A DNA stretch of 64,000 nt, from NCBI GenBank assembly GCA_963693365.1, contig CAVNZM010000011.1:5394001-5458000 (forward strand), read 5' to 3'. Position numbers and translations under genes: made by a program. The notes below the pieces were generated by a model. That model made no database searches, was not told where the DNA came from, and was given only the letters and a program-made list of their open reading frames with translations. This document shows, piece by piece, positions 1-13,673 of the stretch. The stretch is from Amoebidium appalachense (taxonomy: Eukaryota > Ichthyosporea). How positions within the stretch are numbered: the first letter of the stretch is position 1; each line of letters begins with the position of its first letter.

Positions 1-611
1 CCCTTAGGCAACGGGCATCTCAGGCAAAGGAGGGGTGTGCCCAGGGGAGGAGTTGTAATCCATTTCGATAATAACTTGCATGGCATGAATAAGCCCGGGG
101 TGAACTGCCATTGAACACGAGTGTTAGAAAAACCCCTGGGGCCGTGGTCTTCGGGACGAGTATAACTTGGATGTTAGATAGGGCGCGGTAATCCACAACA
201 GTGTTTGGACGGACTCATCATTAAGAAACCCCAAAACAATAAAAAAAAGGTAAGAATATAGCAAAATCGAAAAAAATATGTATGGACCAATTATTCTCGC
301 ACGATCGCACGATTAGCCAAATGTAGAAATTTGGGCGGGAAGTTTTTGCGCGCAAAGAAAAAAACGTTTTTATAAAACAATAAAAAAGTAGGAATATGCC
401 ATTCCGTCTGCTCAAATCGATGACAAAGACTCCGTGGGGAAAAGGACCGGGAAGGGGAAAGGGCATCTGGTGGTGGTGGTGGTTTGGGGGGGGGGGGGGA
501 GGGGGGGGGGGAGGGAGGGAGGGAGGGCAGAGGGGGGAGGAGTAGGCGTTGAGAGCTAGGATGCAGGGGGGGGGGGGGGAGGGGTAAGTGGTGGTAGTGG
601 TGGTGGTGTGT

Positions 612-642
<31 letters not shown>

Positions 643-677
643 GGGGGGGGGGAGGGGGGAGGACGGGGGTTACATAC
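1..677 (-). other. intron 2 of the carbonic anhydrase gene (part), poly-C on the sense strand
   Basis: Read on the minus strand this stretch follows the GTATGT donor and is C-rich (plus-strand poly-G at 485-580 and 627-660, preceded by a short GT run). A dispersed repeat lies at 274-355. Positions 28-200 are open on the minus strand for about 58 codons without a family I recognise, so an exon or transposon remnant there cannot be excluded. Confidence 0.5.
274..355 (-). repeat. dispersed repeat, copy 1 (partner at 49243-49325)
   Basis: The reverse complement of this segment matches 49243-49325 over about 83 nt at roughly 80 percent by eye. Shared blocks include TTGGCTAA, CGTGCGATCG and TTGGTCCATACATATTTTTT. 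It sits inside the carbonic anhydrase intron. Confidence 0.75.
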
Positions 678-1625
678 GTGTGCTCAGAGCCTTCTGAATT
701 CTTTGTGCTCCAGTGCATGTGGAATTGGGTGAGGATGTACGTGTCCTTGAGAGGTCCCATAGAGATTTTCATGGCATCGTTCCTGTCGAGCTTATTAAGA
801 ACGTTGACCTGATTCAGAAGAAAACGGTTAGAGCTCAAGGGCAACAGTGGGGAACTGCTAATCTCGCAAGAGGTCTTTTGAACGGCATCAAAACAGGATA
901 CACATACACTGCATGGTATCTGAGCGTGCAGAGAGCGACGTCCGCAGCTGTCTAAAATGTAATTGATTCTCTGATTACGGTACTACTCAAAGCGCTCACT
1001 ATATCACGCCAGGTTGAGGGAAAACATGCATTTACACAAGCAAAAGTTCGAACAGAACAAAATTACTATCGTGCAACCAGGAAGAGAAAACGTACCAAAC
1101 AATTACTATTATGAAAAGGCACATCCCAGTAGGTATACGATAATAAACAATAAATCACTGTGATTGTCCTGGCTGGCCTCAGTTCAACTTCATATGCATA
1201 GTTAGGGAAGAGTATAATTGTAAGCCTGCGTGAAGTAAACAGGGAATAACAAAAAAAAAAATAATAAAAAAAATAAACAAGCAAATAAACCAAAAAAATA
1301 AATAAATGGTAACATAGATGGGCACGTGCGCACACACCTGCACCGTATGGCCGTTGTTGTGCACATCATAGAAATTCAACGCTGAGCTCGACGTGTCAAT
1401 CTTAATCTCAAGTGCGTTCTTATCCCCCTTGCCCTGCTTCATTGCAATGGCCTTCGCTGCCTCAATGTTGATTGGCGACTGTTGTTTTCCAGCACATTTT
1501 TTTGGAAATTGTTCGGCCCAGTTCTCGTTGATAACTGGGTCATAGTTCCACGAGGCGCCAGCAGCAGCTGCGTTGGCGACAGAGAGGGAGCCTGCAAGGA
1601 GCAGGCATGCAGTTGGGAGGGCCAT
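678..1625 (-). CDS. alpha-carbonic anhydrase, N-terminal two exons (partial gene)
   Basis: Alpha-class carbonic anhydrases interconvert CO2 and bicarbonate with a zinc held by three histidines. Two exons are visible: 1625-1338 (96 codons, phase 0, donor CAG|GTGTGT) and 808-678 (acceptor after CTTCTGAATCAG, donor ACAC|GTATGT, phase 2). Residues 1 to about 20 form a signal peptide, so the enzyme is probably secreted or extracytoplasmic. Then come the family motifs QQSPINI, NNGHTVQV (spanning the splice junction), QFHMHW at 124-129 (the first two zinc ligands H126 and H128) and GSEHT. The third zinc histidine and the C-terminal half must lie on exons beyond position 1. The start is the ATG directly before the hydrophobic segment. 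Identification of the family is firm; completeness and expression are unknown. Confidence 0.88.
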
Positions 1626-1917
1626 GGTTTGACTTAAAAAAGTATATAACAAAGATATAGATGAGGAATCGGGAGGTAGGGCTTCGAAAGGACAATCTTT
1701 TTACGGAAAGAGCAAAGAGTGAGTGTCCTTTTGTGCTTGTTCGACAGAAGTAGAGAGCTGTGTGACGCATGGCCGCGTGGGGCGTCCACGGAATCCAGAA
1801 AATATGTGCGGATAAGTGGTATGTATTTTTCGTGGCCTTGGGTCATGACTCATCACCCGGGCATTTTTACAACATTGTAATTATATAAAAGGGGAAATGG
1901 AAATGAAAATGTGTCTG

Positions 1918-1954
<37 letters not shown>

Positions 1955-2410
1955 CCGAGGGTTAGTCTAGTGTTGCCTTGCACACACCTGGGCGGCCCGT
2001 CCCCCGTGTTCACTGTCTACACGCAGCTATTTGATTGCTCGATATCTGATTGGCTTAGGTTAATGGGTAATCACCGTAAACCCCTTACAGCTAAAAAAAA
2101 AAACAAAAAAAAAACGCACTCCTCATTGAAGACATTATGATAATTTATCGTAGACTGCCACGCTACAGGTTTACAATACGACAAAAATAAATATTATTAT
2201 AGCCATGATAATTGTGAAGTGAGTCACGTGATAGATCACTGCTGGCCAATTACCGTACAGGGCCGGACCTGGCAGCTTATGTAAGAAAAGGCAAGGTTAG
2301 GCGACACAAAAAAATAGTTGTTAAATCTCCCTAGAACATTCCGCCCAAATTTAGGTTCAGTAAACCTTTTTTAAGAAAACTCCAGGTTGAGGCCTTGAGG
2401 GGCCTACATA
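1626..2410. other. intergenic, upstream of carbonic anhydrase
   Basis: No convincing coding sequence. It contains the likely 5' region of the carbonic anhydrase gene (minus), a plus-strand TATATAAAAG at about 1884-1893 with no gene identified behind it, and a poly-T run at about 1920-1952. Composition is otherwise ordinary. Confidence 0.5.
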
Positions 2411-2490
2411 CGAACACGTGCTCACACATACTAACACGTGTTCACACATGCTAACACGCGTTCCAACATGCTAACACGTGCTCACAAACA
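2411..2490. repeat. 20-bp tandem repeat x4 carrying CACGTG boxes
   Basis: Four head-to-tail 20-mers start at 2411, 2431, 2451 and 2471. Units read like CTAACACGTGTTCACACATG. Three of the four keep a perfect CACGTG core; the third has CACGCG. Confidence 0.85.
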
Positions 2491-2882
2491 CCAATCAGAT
2501 GATTCAGATGTACATACCTACCGGAGCCTCACGTGTGCCAGTGTGCGCTGGTTTGAACTCGCCCACCGTGGCGCTTGCGCATGTAAGCACTTCAATCCTC
2601 TCTGCAACACCATTCATGAAACCAGAGAATATTTTACGACAGAAGATAGCCTTGAACCTACAAAACCCAGATAGGTAACCTTTGCCATCCATTTTTACAG
2701 TGGCGTTGTGTGATTGAATCATTAGAGTCAATACACTATGAACTTCAATACTACTGAATGTTCTTGCGCATGCCCGGCGACGGTGAGTCAGTGTTATTAT
2801 GTCATACAACATGAATTCGTGAGCCCCCCTGCCGGTTCCCCCAGCCCCTCCCTCCCTCCCCTACCCCCCCTCCACCACCACA

Positions 2883-2914
<32 letters not shown>

Positions 2915-3143
2915 CCCCCCCCCCCCCCTCTCCCCCTCCCCCCGGGCCGTCTCGACAGCCCGTACTCATGCATGACCAAATAGCAAACACCGAAAACTTC
3001 GGGGTTAATAAAGCAGAGCAAAACACATGGTCCAGGCCATCCCCCCTCCCCCTCCGGAGTCCCCCCTCTCTCCTTCCTCCCTTTTTGAAATCTAGGTGGG
3101 CGTCCAGCACCACGACCCCCTCACCCAGCGTGCGTGCGTGCGT

Positions 3144-3174
<31 letters not shown>

Positions 3175-3180
3175 CATGGT

Positions 3181-3248
<68 letters not shown>

Positions 3249-4200
3249 TTGTGTGTTGTGTGTGTGTGTTTGTGTGTGCGTGCGTGTGTGTGCGTGTGTG
3301 TGTGTGTGTGCGTGTGTGTGTGTGTGTGTTTGTGTTTGTGTGTGTGTGAATCCGAATCCCGCTACCCCACTTTTCCCAACTCTCTGTCATACTCACTCCC
3401 CACGGGTCCCACGAGCCTACTGGCACAACCTTCAACCCCCCCCCCCCCCCCCCCCTCCCCCCCCCCCCCCCTTCCCCTCCCTCCCCACCTCCCCTCTCTC
3501 CCATGATGTGCCACATCTATTGGCCAGGCCGATTTTTAAATATGTTTGGTACACCGATCGCGAAGGCGAATTTTCCAGCTATTGCACAAATTCCTCAGTG
3601 GCATTGTTTTGCAAACAACCCACCTCTCCCCCCTTAAACCCTTCCCCCCCCCCCCCCCCCCCCCACCCCCACCCCATCCCAACCCCCACCCCCCGGCACC
3701 ACGACCACCATCAGAGACATACCCAGAAAGAAAAGTGAAAAGCATACATTCCGTATCCACAACGAAGGCCACACCCGTGTGAGTACACACAGACACGCCA
3801 CCAACTCACCCCACAAAACATTATTTAAAGTGTATAATCGGTAGTTCAGCGCCCAAGACGATATACATGTATATTCTCCCCCCTCCCAACCCACCCACTC
3901 ACCCACCCCCACCCCCCACCTACACCATAAATCCCATCGACCTATATAATTAACCCTATGGAACCACCTTCCTCCCCTTCTCCCCCCCCCCCTGAAGGTT
4001 CCCCTCCTCCCCCCGTAGCTACTCCACCAACTCCCCCCCCCCCCCCTCCCCCTTAACCAATCTACTGTAAGAACTCCACCTCCGCCCCTCCATCGCCCCC
4101 TCCATCCCCCCTCCATCCCCCCTCCATCCCCCTCTCCCCGACACTTCTGACCCATAATTTTCTGTTTTTCCTAGCCCATCGGTCCCACCACTTCCTTAAA
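2491..4200. other. intergenic, C-rich and GT-rich simple sequence
   Basis: Contains poly-C blocks at about 2820-2945, a degenerate (GT)n tract at 3141-3352, and further C-rich blocks at about 3438-3510, 3640-3700 and 3970-4140. No exon could be supported; long poly-Pro and Cys-Val frames here are repeat artefacts. Confidence 0.6.
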
Positions 4201-4423
4201 AAATTCAAAGCCATTGGAGCTGCATAGTCTACAAACTGTAACCAAGAAGAGTGTGTGTACTGCCCTGACTTTAGTTCGCTGTAGTTACCAGAGAGGAAGG
4301 GAAGAAATGGTTAGGGAGGTTGATACGATCATACGGGGGAATGTAGGGGAAGGGAGGGGGAGGGCGGGCGGGGATGGGTTTTTGTTTTTGTGGTGGTGGT
4401 GGTGGTGGTGGTGGGTGGGTGTG

Positions 4424-4456
<33 letters not shown>

Positions 4457-5230
4457 AGAGGGACTGGGGGATCCGGAGCTGGGGGGTTTGGGGTGGAGGC
4501 ACCTAAGTCCATACGCCGGAAGTCCCCGCGCACCTGATTGGACAAAACACGATCCGATGACGTAAAATCAGGGGAGAACGATTCGATCCCCAAGCGACAT
4601 AAAGGGGCCGTCACTTTAGCGGGGGGTTGGGGGGGCGGCAACCCCCCCATTAAGGGCCCAGACACACATAGGGTTATGGTTATTGGGTTTATGTTTTTTA
4701 TTTTAGTAAATTATTATCAATTATTGTATTTTTTTAGCCGGTTATCATCCGATCTCCCTATACCTAGGGCTTCCTTCGTATAGACCTACCTCGGGTGGAG
4801 GGTGTGGGGAGGGGTGGGTGAGAGCTGAGACTTTGGGGGGAAGGGGGGGCGGGGGGAGGGGGGGGGGGGGGGGGGATGGGGGGCAGGTCAATAAACTATA
4901 AAAGTGAGGAGGATATCCTTGGCCGGTGATTTATATGGGTTGACTCTCTGAGTTCGATAGCATGAGATCATACACGTAATCGATTTTGTATATATGTGCA
5001 GGTGGTGCAATCGATATGGAAATCCTCCAATCGTTGAAACCCAACTTGGCATTAATTGCCATATATGGGCGTTAGGTATTTCCACAGTGTTTCTTTCATT
5101 ATGCTATAAGGATATTTTGCTCAATTATCAGGAAAGATATTGAGAAACCGGTGACAGTCTAACTTGAAATGGCTGTATATTTACCTTTGTAAGGACAAAA
5201 CCCCGAGGCAGTTTAATTCCTGTGTGCTTC

Positions 5231-5270
<40 letters not shown>

Positions 5271-5520
5271 CCCCCTCCCTCCCTCAACTTTTGGTGGCAG
5301 CCCGGCTATCACCTCGGGTTCCCCTCCCGCCCTCCCGCCCTCCCCCCCTCCACCCACCCCCACTCCCCATATTGTCTGTTATGATGCTCACTAACCGTTA
5401 TGCCGGACTACAATAGTTCTGCCCCTTCAAAATTTGTAATCTGTGGTAGTACTGTAGTAAATTGCATTAGCCCCCCCCCCCCCACCCCACCCCCCCAACC
5501 ACCACCACCACCACCCGGTC

Positions 5521-5568
<48 letters not shown>

Positions 5569-5577
5569 AAAAAAAAG

Positions 5578-5608
<31 letters not shown>

Positions 5609-5911
5609 CTCCGCATGCGCCCTCGAAAACACAACCGGGGAGAAGGGGGTAAGAGAAGGGAACTCAATGTGTATGTGCTGGCCTCTGTGTGTGAGGAAGA
5701 GAGGGGGGATTTAGGGGATGGAGGTGGGTGGGCTGGGGACAGGAGGGGGGGGGGGGGAGGGGGGATAGACATGAGAATGATAGTCTTTAGGGGGGCTCTG
5801 ACCAGATTTTCGTCTACATTGCAGCCTTATAAGCGGCCACTGCTGTTGTAGTACGGGGCCGTGGGCGTGTGTTTTTGTGTTTGTGATTGTGTGCATGTGC
5901 TTGTGTGTGTA

Positions 5912-5964
<53 letters not shown>

Positions 5965-7140
5965 TGTGTCAGTGTGTGTGTGTGTGCGTGCCACGCGCGC
6001 GTAGGCACCCGTGGGTGTGTGTATCATGACCGGGACTGTGTGTGAGAGGGTGAGTGTTTGTGTGAAAGTGTGTGTGTGTCTGTGTGTGTGTGCGCGCGTG
6101 CCTGCTTGTGTTCCTTTGCAAATGACGGTTATTGAATCGTTTGTGCAGGGTGGAGGGAGGGGGAGGAGGGGAGGGGGGGAGGGGGGGAGGGGGTAACTTG
6201 GTGGGTGGGTCGGTGGTGTGGGTGGGTGGGTGGGTGAAAGGGGGCTGGATGGGGGCTGGGGGTGGTGGCGGGGGGAGGGGGGGGAGGGGGGAGAGGGGGG
6301 AGGGGGGAGGGGGGGGGAGGGGGGGGGCAGAGGGATTACTTGAATGTAGTACGGTTGAGGCGGGGAGGAATGGTTTTATGGCAAAGAGCATAGGATAAAA
6401 GAAATTACGTACATGCACATATAATGCCTGAAGGGGTCATATGTTACATTGAGTGGTGATGGGTTTGGAGCAAAATGGTCGAAGAGGTGAACCCTGTCCA
6501 TAAGAGTGCATTTTAAAGACTTTCTTTCTTTCTTTTTTTTTTTTCATGAGGTGAAGGGTGTATTTGAGGGCAGGAATGGGGAGAGGGGAGCCTCGGAGGG
6601 GGAGCAAGGTGGGTAGGTGGTGGATATGTGTGCTGGTCGTGCCAGTTGTACCAAAAAGTATCATGTTTTGGGCAGGGCGTGAAGGTGCATGTGAGGGGGG
6701 GGGGGGGAGGGAGGGGGGGAGGGAGGGGGGGGGGGGGGGAGGGAGAAGGGGAGAGAGGGAAGGGGGAAGGGGGGGGAAGAGGGGGGTACGACAAACTTGT
6801 GACACCATTGTTCCGGGTCTATGTCTTTACAGAGGGTGACCAAAACGTGCAAAGAATAAATTGAATGGATTCTAATACAGTGTCTTTATGTATCATGTGA
6901 CTATGTTTCCCTAAGTCTTTAAATACTGAGGGCATAGGAGGTAAAGGTGGGAGGGGAGGACGGGAGGGGGGGGGGGGGGGGGGGAGAGGTGTGTGTGTGC
7001 TCCTTTTGGGGGGGGGGGGGGGGGGGGAGGGGTTGAATTTCCGTGGTACACCAAAATGCCATGATGTATGTTCCGAAACACGTGTGGAACGGTGTACGTA
7101 CATAATTTAGCCTGAGCATCGCAGTGGTGTTTTAACATTC
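4201..7140. other. intergenic, mixed simple sequence
   Basis: Poly-G blocks at about 4422-4452, 4838-4880, 5745-5765, 6150-6330, 6690-6780 and 6965-7030; poly-C at 5231-5268 and 5471-5484; (CA)n at 5522-5562 followed by an A-rich tail; (GT)n at 5908-5960 and 6030-6100. The islands between (about 4460-4800, 4890-5225, 6340-6560) are of normal complexity but contain no recognisable gene. Confidence 0.5.
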
Positions 7141-7173
7141 AACGCCACAGCACACGCGTGTGTGTTTGTGTGA

Positions 7174-7234
<61 letters not shown>

Positions 7235-7421
7235 TGTGTGCATGCGTATGTGTGTGCAAGTGAGCTAGTGTGTGTGTGTGCGTGCGTGCATGTGAGTGAG
7301 TGATTGTGCGTGTTAGTGCGTGTGTGTGTAAGCAAGTGAGTGAGTGAGTGAGTGTGTGTGAGAGTGTGTGTGTGTGTGTGTGAGTGAGTGTGAGTGAGTA
7401 TGAGTGTGTGTGAGTGTGTGA

Positions 7422-7475
<54 letters not shown>

Positions 7476-7720
7476 AGAGAGAGTGTGTGTGAAGTGAGTT
7501 GTTTGCTAGTATGTGTGGCGGGTGTGTGTGAAGCCTGGTGTGAGATGTGTGTGTGAAGCGTGTATTTATATGCTATGGTGTGTGTGTATGTGTATGTGTA
7601 ATAGTGTGAACGAAGTGTGTGAAGCGAATGAGTTTATGTGTGCACGCGCACACACGGGCGGGTGTATGTGCTCCTTATGTGTCCAATGTGATGGTGTTCA
7701 AATGGTGTTTTAGTGGGTAG
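7141..7720. repeat. (GT)n and GTGA-type degenerate microsatellite
   Basis: Long GT runs at 7165-7235 and 7425-7475, separated by GTGAGT-type variants to about 7500, then interrupted GT-rich sequence. No gene is seen. Confidence 0.8.
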
Positions 7721-9242
7721 GGGGATAGGGGGGGGGGGGGGGGGGGGGCTAATATAGGGTTGGATGAGGGTGCTAGTTTTTTTTTTGTGTGTGTGTGTGT
7801 GTGTTGGGGGGGGGGGGGTAGGAGAGGGGGTGAAGGGGGGGGGAAGATGGTGGGGGGGAAGAGAGGTGGAGAGGGGGGAATGGGGATAAGGGCATGTAGG
7901 TGGTCTGATGTAAGATATCGATCAGTATTCGGGAGATATAACGGAAATGAGGGGACACACCCCCATACATGAAATTGGGCCACAAACACGGTTGATTGGC
8001 TCGTGATTTATTGTCACGTACCACATCGGTAAAACTTTGATAAAGGTTCTGAACTCGCGGGAGTGCCGACCGTGACTCCCCCACCCTTGCCTCTCTCCCC
8101 CTCCCCCTCCCCTCCCCCCCTTCCCCCCCTCGCCCCCACCCCCGCCTCCCCCAAGATTAAATGTTGAGAACCATAAGCCTCAGGCACACGTATGTGCATA
8201 TCCATAACGTAGCAAATGAATTCAGAGGGTGAATCGGATTGCACTTTACTTGTACTGGTTAGAGTGCAAGATGCTGCTGGTGCATTGAAGTTTCACTGCA
8301 AACAAAGGGGGGTTTATGTGTGGTTGCAGATTTGCAGTGATAATAACTGATCCTTCAAAGTTTCTCGATCCAAATGATCCCACGAGAAACGGAACCCCCG
8401 GGTAGGGGGGAGGGGGAGGGGGGAGGGGGAGGGGGGAGGGGGAGAGAAGAATTCAACGCTGGGAGGAGGGGGGAATGGATCTGGTCTTGTGGGAGCATGG
8501 TGGAGGGGTGCGTGGGGGGGGGGAGGGTGGGGTCTGTGCTCTCAATGTATGAAAAAAAAATCGGTAACAGCAACAGTAAAGCAACAAATAACAGTTTCTG
8601 GACATTGGGAGGGTATGCCTAAAGAGAACGAACGGGCGCGGGAGAGGGGGGGGGGGGGGGGGGGGGGGGGAGAAGGGGGGGGAGGGGGGGGGATGGGGGG
8701 GAGGAGGAGGGGGCGGGGGGGGGGGGGGGGGGGAGGGGGGGGGAGGGGGGGGGGGGGGAGGGTGGGATGGGGTTCCGAAGAATCATGGCTTCTGGGACGG
8801 GTACTCCCATCCTTCCCCCCACGATTTATGCTTAAAGTGTATCATAAGCACAACTCCATGATTTACAAGAGTTGCTCCGAATCATCTAAGCAACACATGC
8901 GAACTTTCCAGACCCCCCCCCTTCCCCTCCACCGCCCCTACCCCACCTCCCCTCCCACTCCACCCCCCTGATCCCCCCCCCTTTCCCCGTGCCTTCCTTC
9001 TTTTTCTCTTTTCTTCCTTCCTTCCTTTTATTTTCCCTTCATAATCTCTTTCTGCCTTTTTTTTTTTTTTTGAGAGGGGGGGGGGGGGGGAGAGGGGGAG
9101 GGGGAGGGGAGGTGGGGGGGGGGGGGGGGGGGAGGGGGGGAACTTTCCACTTTTTTCCTCTTTTCTTCCTTCCTTCATTCTTTTTCACTTCATAATCTCT
9201 TTCTGTCTTTCTTTTTTCTTTCTTTCTTTCTTTTTTTTTTTT

Positions 9243-9273
<31 letters not shown>

Positions 9274-9560
9274 GGGGGTGCAAAACTGCTTTGGAGTAGA
9301 ATAGCCTCGGGTTCTGAAAACTTCTGTTACCCCCCCCCCCCCCCCCCCCCCTCCCCCCTCAGCTCCCCTCACCCGTACCTTCCCCTCCCCCCACACCCCC
9401 CCCACCCTTCCCCTATCCCCACCTTCCCCTTCACTCACCCCCTCCTCCCCCCTCCCCCCCCCCCCCCCAACAAACACACACACACACACACACATCCACA
9501 CCTCCCCCGTCCCCTAACCACCTTCCTCTTAACCCCCCCCCCCCCCCCCCCCCCCTCCCC
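7721..9560. other. intergenic, poly-G then poly-C blocks
   Basis: G-rich blocks at about 7728-7890, 8405-8530, 8645-8765, 9076-9140 and 9253-9288; C-rich blocks at 8095-8155, 8915-8990, 9330-9470 and 9535-9555; polypyrimidine CTT/T runs at 8995-9250. The unique segment 8160-8400 holds no open frame I recognise. Confidence 0.5.
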
Positions 9561-9790
9561 CTTTCCCCAATAAAACGCAAAGAACGGGCAGAGTCACAGT
9601 GATGTAGTTATGTGAAAGTAGCACTATATTGTACAGACAGTATAGAATGAGACCCGTCAGCTGTGCCACGTATATTTCGGCTTTTCCGATTTTTTTTTTT
9701 TTCAGTTTCACAAATATACTCTCCCCGCAGGGAGGGATTCACATTCGGCTGGGAACCAGAAAACTCCCAACGGGAACAAGGAATTTTCTG

Positions 9791-9876
9791 GTTGGTCTAC
9801 TACAAATAGACACGATAATCTGATTGGTCTATACAGGAATAAATACTATTGGTTCAACATAACACTTTCTATTGGC
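9791..9876. promoter_or_regulatory. cluster of ATTGG (inverted CCAAT) boxes
   Basis: TTGG at 9792 and ATTGG at 9823, 9848 and 9871 lie within 85 bp together with an ATAAATA sequence. The same box precedes the histone genes and the first protease gene, so this is promoter-like, but I find no convincing gene next to it. Confidence 0.4.
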
Positions 9877-10560
9877 TAAATACGCATTCACACCATATAT
9901 GGTAAATACAAGGAATGTGGCTTCTCCTCAACCGTACCAGATTCAGGTGAAGTGTGGCGGCTCTGATATTCCCCCTCCCCCCCCCCCCCCCTCCGCGGCC
10001 TCCCCCCCCACCGGCCTCCCTCCCTCCCCCCCCCCCCCTCCCCCCCAAATGCACACACGCAGACACAATTTACCTCCCTCTGCACCCCTCCCCTCAGCCT
10101 CCCCCATCCCCCCCCCCCCCCCCCCCCCTCCATCTCTCGCCCTTCCCCCCCACCCAAAAAAAAAAAAGGAAAAAAAAATGACTTCTTCATTTTTCTATCC
10201 AACATTCCATCAGACAATGTGTTAAGCCCTCTCCTTAATTCTTCCAAGTTTTCAAAGTATCGATCACCTAACACTTTTTCTTTTCCTTCTCCTTCTCCCC
10301 TCTTCCCCCCCCCCCCCCACCCCCCTCCCCCCCAACCCTCACCACCCAGCCACCCAACCACCCACCGAACCCCATTGCCCCTTCCCCCCACTCCCCCCTC
10401 ACCCCCCCCCAAAAAAACACACACACACTTCTTTTGTGTGCGTGTGTGCTTGGTGGTGCACATCAATTTGGCTCTTACGTAAACCAACAGGCCAAGATTT
10501 CCCTTGTTGTTGACAATCGCTCATTCGAGAATCTTTCCCATTTTCCATAGAGCCGACCCA
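9877..10560. other. intergenic C-rich stretch
   Basis: Poly-C blocks at about 9970-10140 and 10305-10410, A-rich run at 10155-10180. Nothing coding was supported. Confidence 0.5.
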
Positions 10561-10570
10561 GGCACATCGT

Positions 10571-10653
10571 CCAATCACTACCCACGTTGAAAAAGCCCAT
10601 TAGATGATTGGACCAATGAAAGGTTGTTCCGGGCCCCAGCCCATGAATCCCGA

Positions 10654-10684
<31 letters not shown>

Positions 10685-10702
10685 GATATGTGTCCTTATA
10701 TG
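10571..10702 (+). promoter_or_regulatory. CCAAT/TATA promoter-like island
   Basis: CCAAT at 10571, ATTGG at 10607, CCAAT at 10613 and TATATG at 10697 are arranged as in the histone promoters. Downstream the first ATG opens only seven codons, so the transcript, if any, is unidentified and could be non-coding or spliced. Confidence 0.35.
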
Positions 10703-11496
10703 AGCTTTTTCGACGAGTGTTCAACTCTCTATTAGTGAAACAGCAAAGCGCAACAACATATTAAGATGAAAATCACTGAACGCCTTTAATGAACATTAAA
10801 GTATGAACTTCTGGGCGAAAAAGAAAGTAGATAGATTGGTGGGATGGGATGGCAGAGGGAGAAACGGAAAAGGGGATGAGGGTGAAGGGCAAGAGTGGCC
10901 ATGGCGGTGTTGATGGTGGTGCTGAGGGGGAAAGAGGGGGGAGGGGGAGGGGGGGTGGGGGGCTGGGGGGTTGGGGAGGGTGGGTGGGTGGTGCTGGTGG
11001 TGGTGACGGTGGTGGGAGGAGGGAAGGGGAAGGGGGGGGGGGGGGGGGTGTTAGGAAGGGGGAGTGGTGAGGAGGAGGAGGATGGGGGGGATGGGGAGGG
11101 GGTAGGGGGAGGGGGTAGGGGGGACTGGTTGCCCTGGGAGTGAGAGAAGGTAAAAGGGAGTGTTGGAGCTACGGTTTAGCTGAGACATAAAGGGGGGGGG
11201 AGTGGGGGGAGGGGGGGATGGAGGGATCGGTGCAGCTGCCCGGGGATGGGGTGATGGTTGGGTAGGGAGATGATAGCCTCCGGGGTGTGTGTGTGGAGGG
11301 CCGCGGAAGGAGGGGGGGGGGAGAGGGGGGGGGGGGGAGGGGGGGGGGGGGGGGGAGGGGAGGGGGGGAACTACGGCGAACTGGGAAAGGGGATTCGAAA
11401 AAGGCAGAAGAAGGGTAAAACCGTTACATGTACAGACTCGCAATACCTAGGGGGCAAGAAGGGCCGGTGAGGCAGGGGTGTGTTTTGTGTGTGTGT

Positions 11497-11550
<54 letters not shown>

Positions 11551-12240
11551 TGAAGTACCATCTGCACATTACAGTATCGCACGAAACCCCCCACAACCCC
11601 CCCCCCCACTGCCTTCCTCTTTTCCTTATTCCGTATTCCCCTTTCCACTTGCAGCCCCAACGGTTACCCCAGTTTTTGGATTCTCTCTTTCCCACCCCCC
11701 GCCCCCCCCACCCCCCTCCCCCCCCCCCCCCCCCCCCCCCCTCCCCTCCCCCCGGCGTCTCTTCATCTCATCCCCCCCCTCCCCCCCCCCCCTTTCCCGC
11801 AGCCCCCGGAAAGAAAAAAACGCCTCCATCGTCTATCCGGGTCCTCTCTTCCTCTGTCTAATTTCTGCCTCCACTGCGGCCCTGCACCTACTCCTTCTCC
11901 CCCAGTTATTCTTCCGATTGCGACCCCCCTGAAACCCCATTTTACCCCTCTGCCTCCTCTATTTGGATCGTCTCTTTGGAGTGTTTGTCTCAATTTTCAT
12001 GTTTTTTACCTTTTTTTTGCCTTTTTTTTTGATTTCTTCAATTTATCCGGTTTTAGTTTACAGAGGCTATGGTCTTTCAATTGGCTCTGCCTATACCCCC
12101 AGTGGTATATAGCTACGCAGAATACTGATATACATATACATGCTTCTACCTGTATTAAAGTATACAATTAATCTCTCTACGTTCCTTTGTGTTAAGAGAG
12201 TGTTCTTTCTGGCCCAAACCCGCATATGCATAGATAAAGT
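10703..12240. other. intergenic, G-rich then C-rich
   Basis: G-rich from about 10920 to 11370 with a G53 run at 11497-11549, then C-rich from about 11590 to 11810. Normal-complexity sequence resumes at 11820-12240 without a recognisable gene. Confidence 0.5.
11497..11549. repeat. poly-G run, about 53 nt
   Basis: Uninterrupted G homopolymer directly after a short GT run. One of the longest G tracts in the window. Confidence 0.9.
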
Positions 12241-12276
12241 GTGTATGCAGACAAGTGAACGTTTGTGATCACATCT

Positions 12277-12993
<717 letters not shown>

Positions 12994-13273
12994 TGTATGC
13001 GTGTGCTTTGAACCCCGTGTGTTGTGTGAGCGTGGGTGCCAGAGTGTGTGAATGTCCGACCATATACATGTGCGTGCATGCACGTGCCGTGTGTACCGTG
13101 TCTGGGCCTGACTAACTGATGATTAATGTGTATGTGAGTGTGGAGCTGTGAATGTGTGTATGTCTATGTTGGGTTGTCAGTGATTTTACTAAATGTGCAT
13201 GCGTGGGTGGGTTATGCAGGCGTGTGCGGTGGAACTGTGTATGTAGACCACAGGGGTGGTTGGTCTCGAGGTT

Positions 13274-13305
<32 letters not shown>

Positions 13306-13557
13306 CCCCCCCCCCCCCCCCTCCCCCCTTCCCCACACGCACACCCACACCACACACGGCCACCTACCCGCCCGAACATTATCACTGCTGTTATTAGGGT
13401 TTTCCCCGAGTCACTGAAACACAGGCGCACCAAGAGTTGCATTTTTGGATGATTTTTGAGGCAAACAGGTGCAAGTGGTAGGGTGAAAACTGTTCAAAAG
13501 TAAAGCTCTTGAGAGCCACAACGCGGACAGCGCGCCAAATCCGTGAAGCGCTCCCAG

Positions 13558-13673
13558 CCAATCGCATAGCTCTAGCAGATCAGCTATCCAATCAGCGATT
13601 GTTTACATTCACGCAATGATTTGATTGGATAAAAATGCACCGCCCAATCTTAGGGCAGGCACCAGGGACCAAT
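13558..13673 (+). promoter_or_regulatory. five CCAAT/ATTGG boxes upstream of protease 1
   Basis: CCAAT at 13558, 13588, 13644 and 13669 and TTTGATTGGAT at 13621-13630 (followed by AAAAATG) lie 465-580 bp before the protease start codon. The TTTGATTGG form is the same as in the H2A and H2B promoters. Confidence 0.55.

Noticed and set aside
1884-1893. Strong TATATAAAAG on the plus strand as evidence of a gene
   Set aside because: No coding sequence or splice structure follows; kept only as a note.
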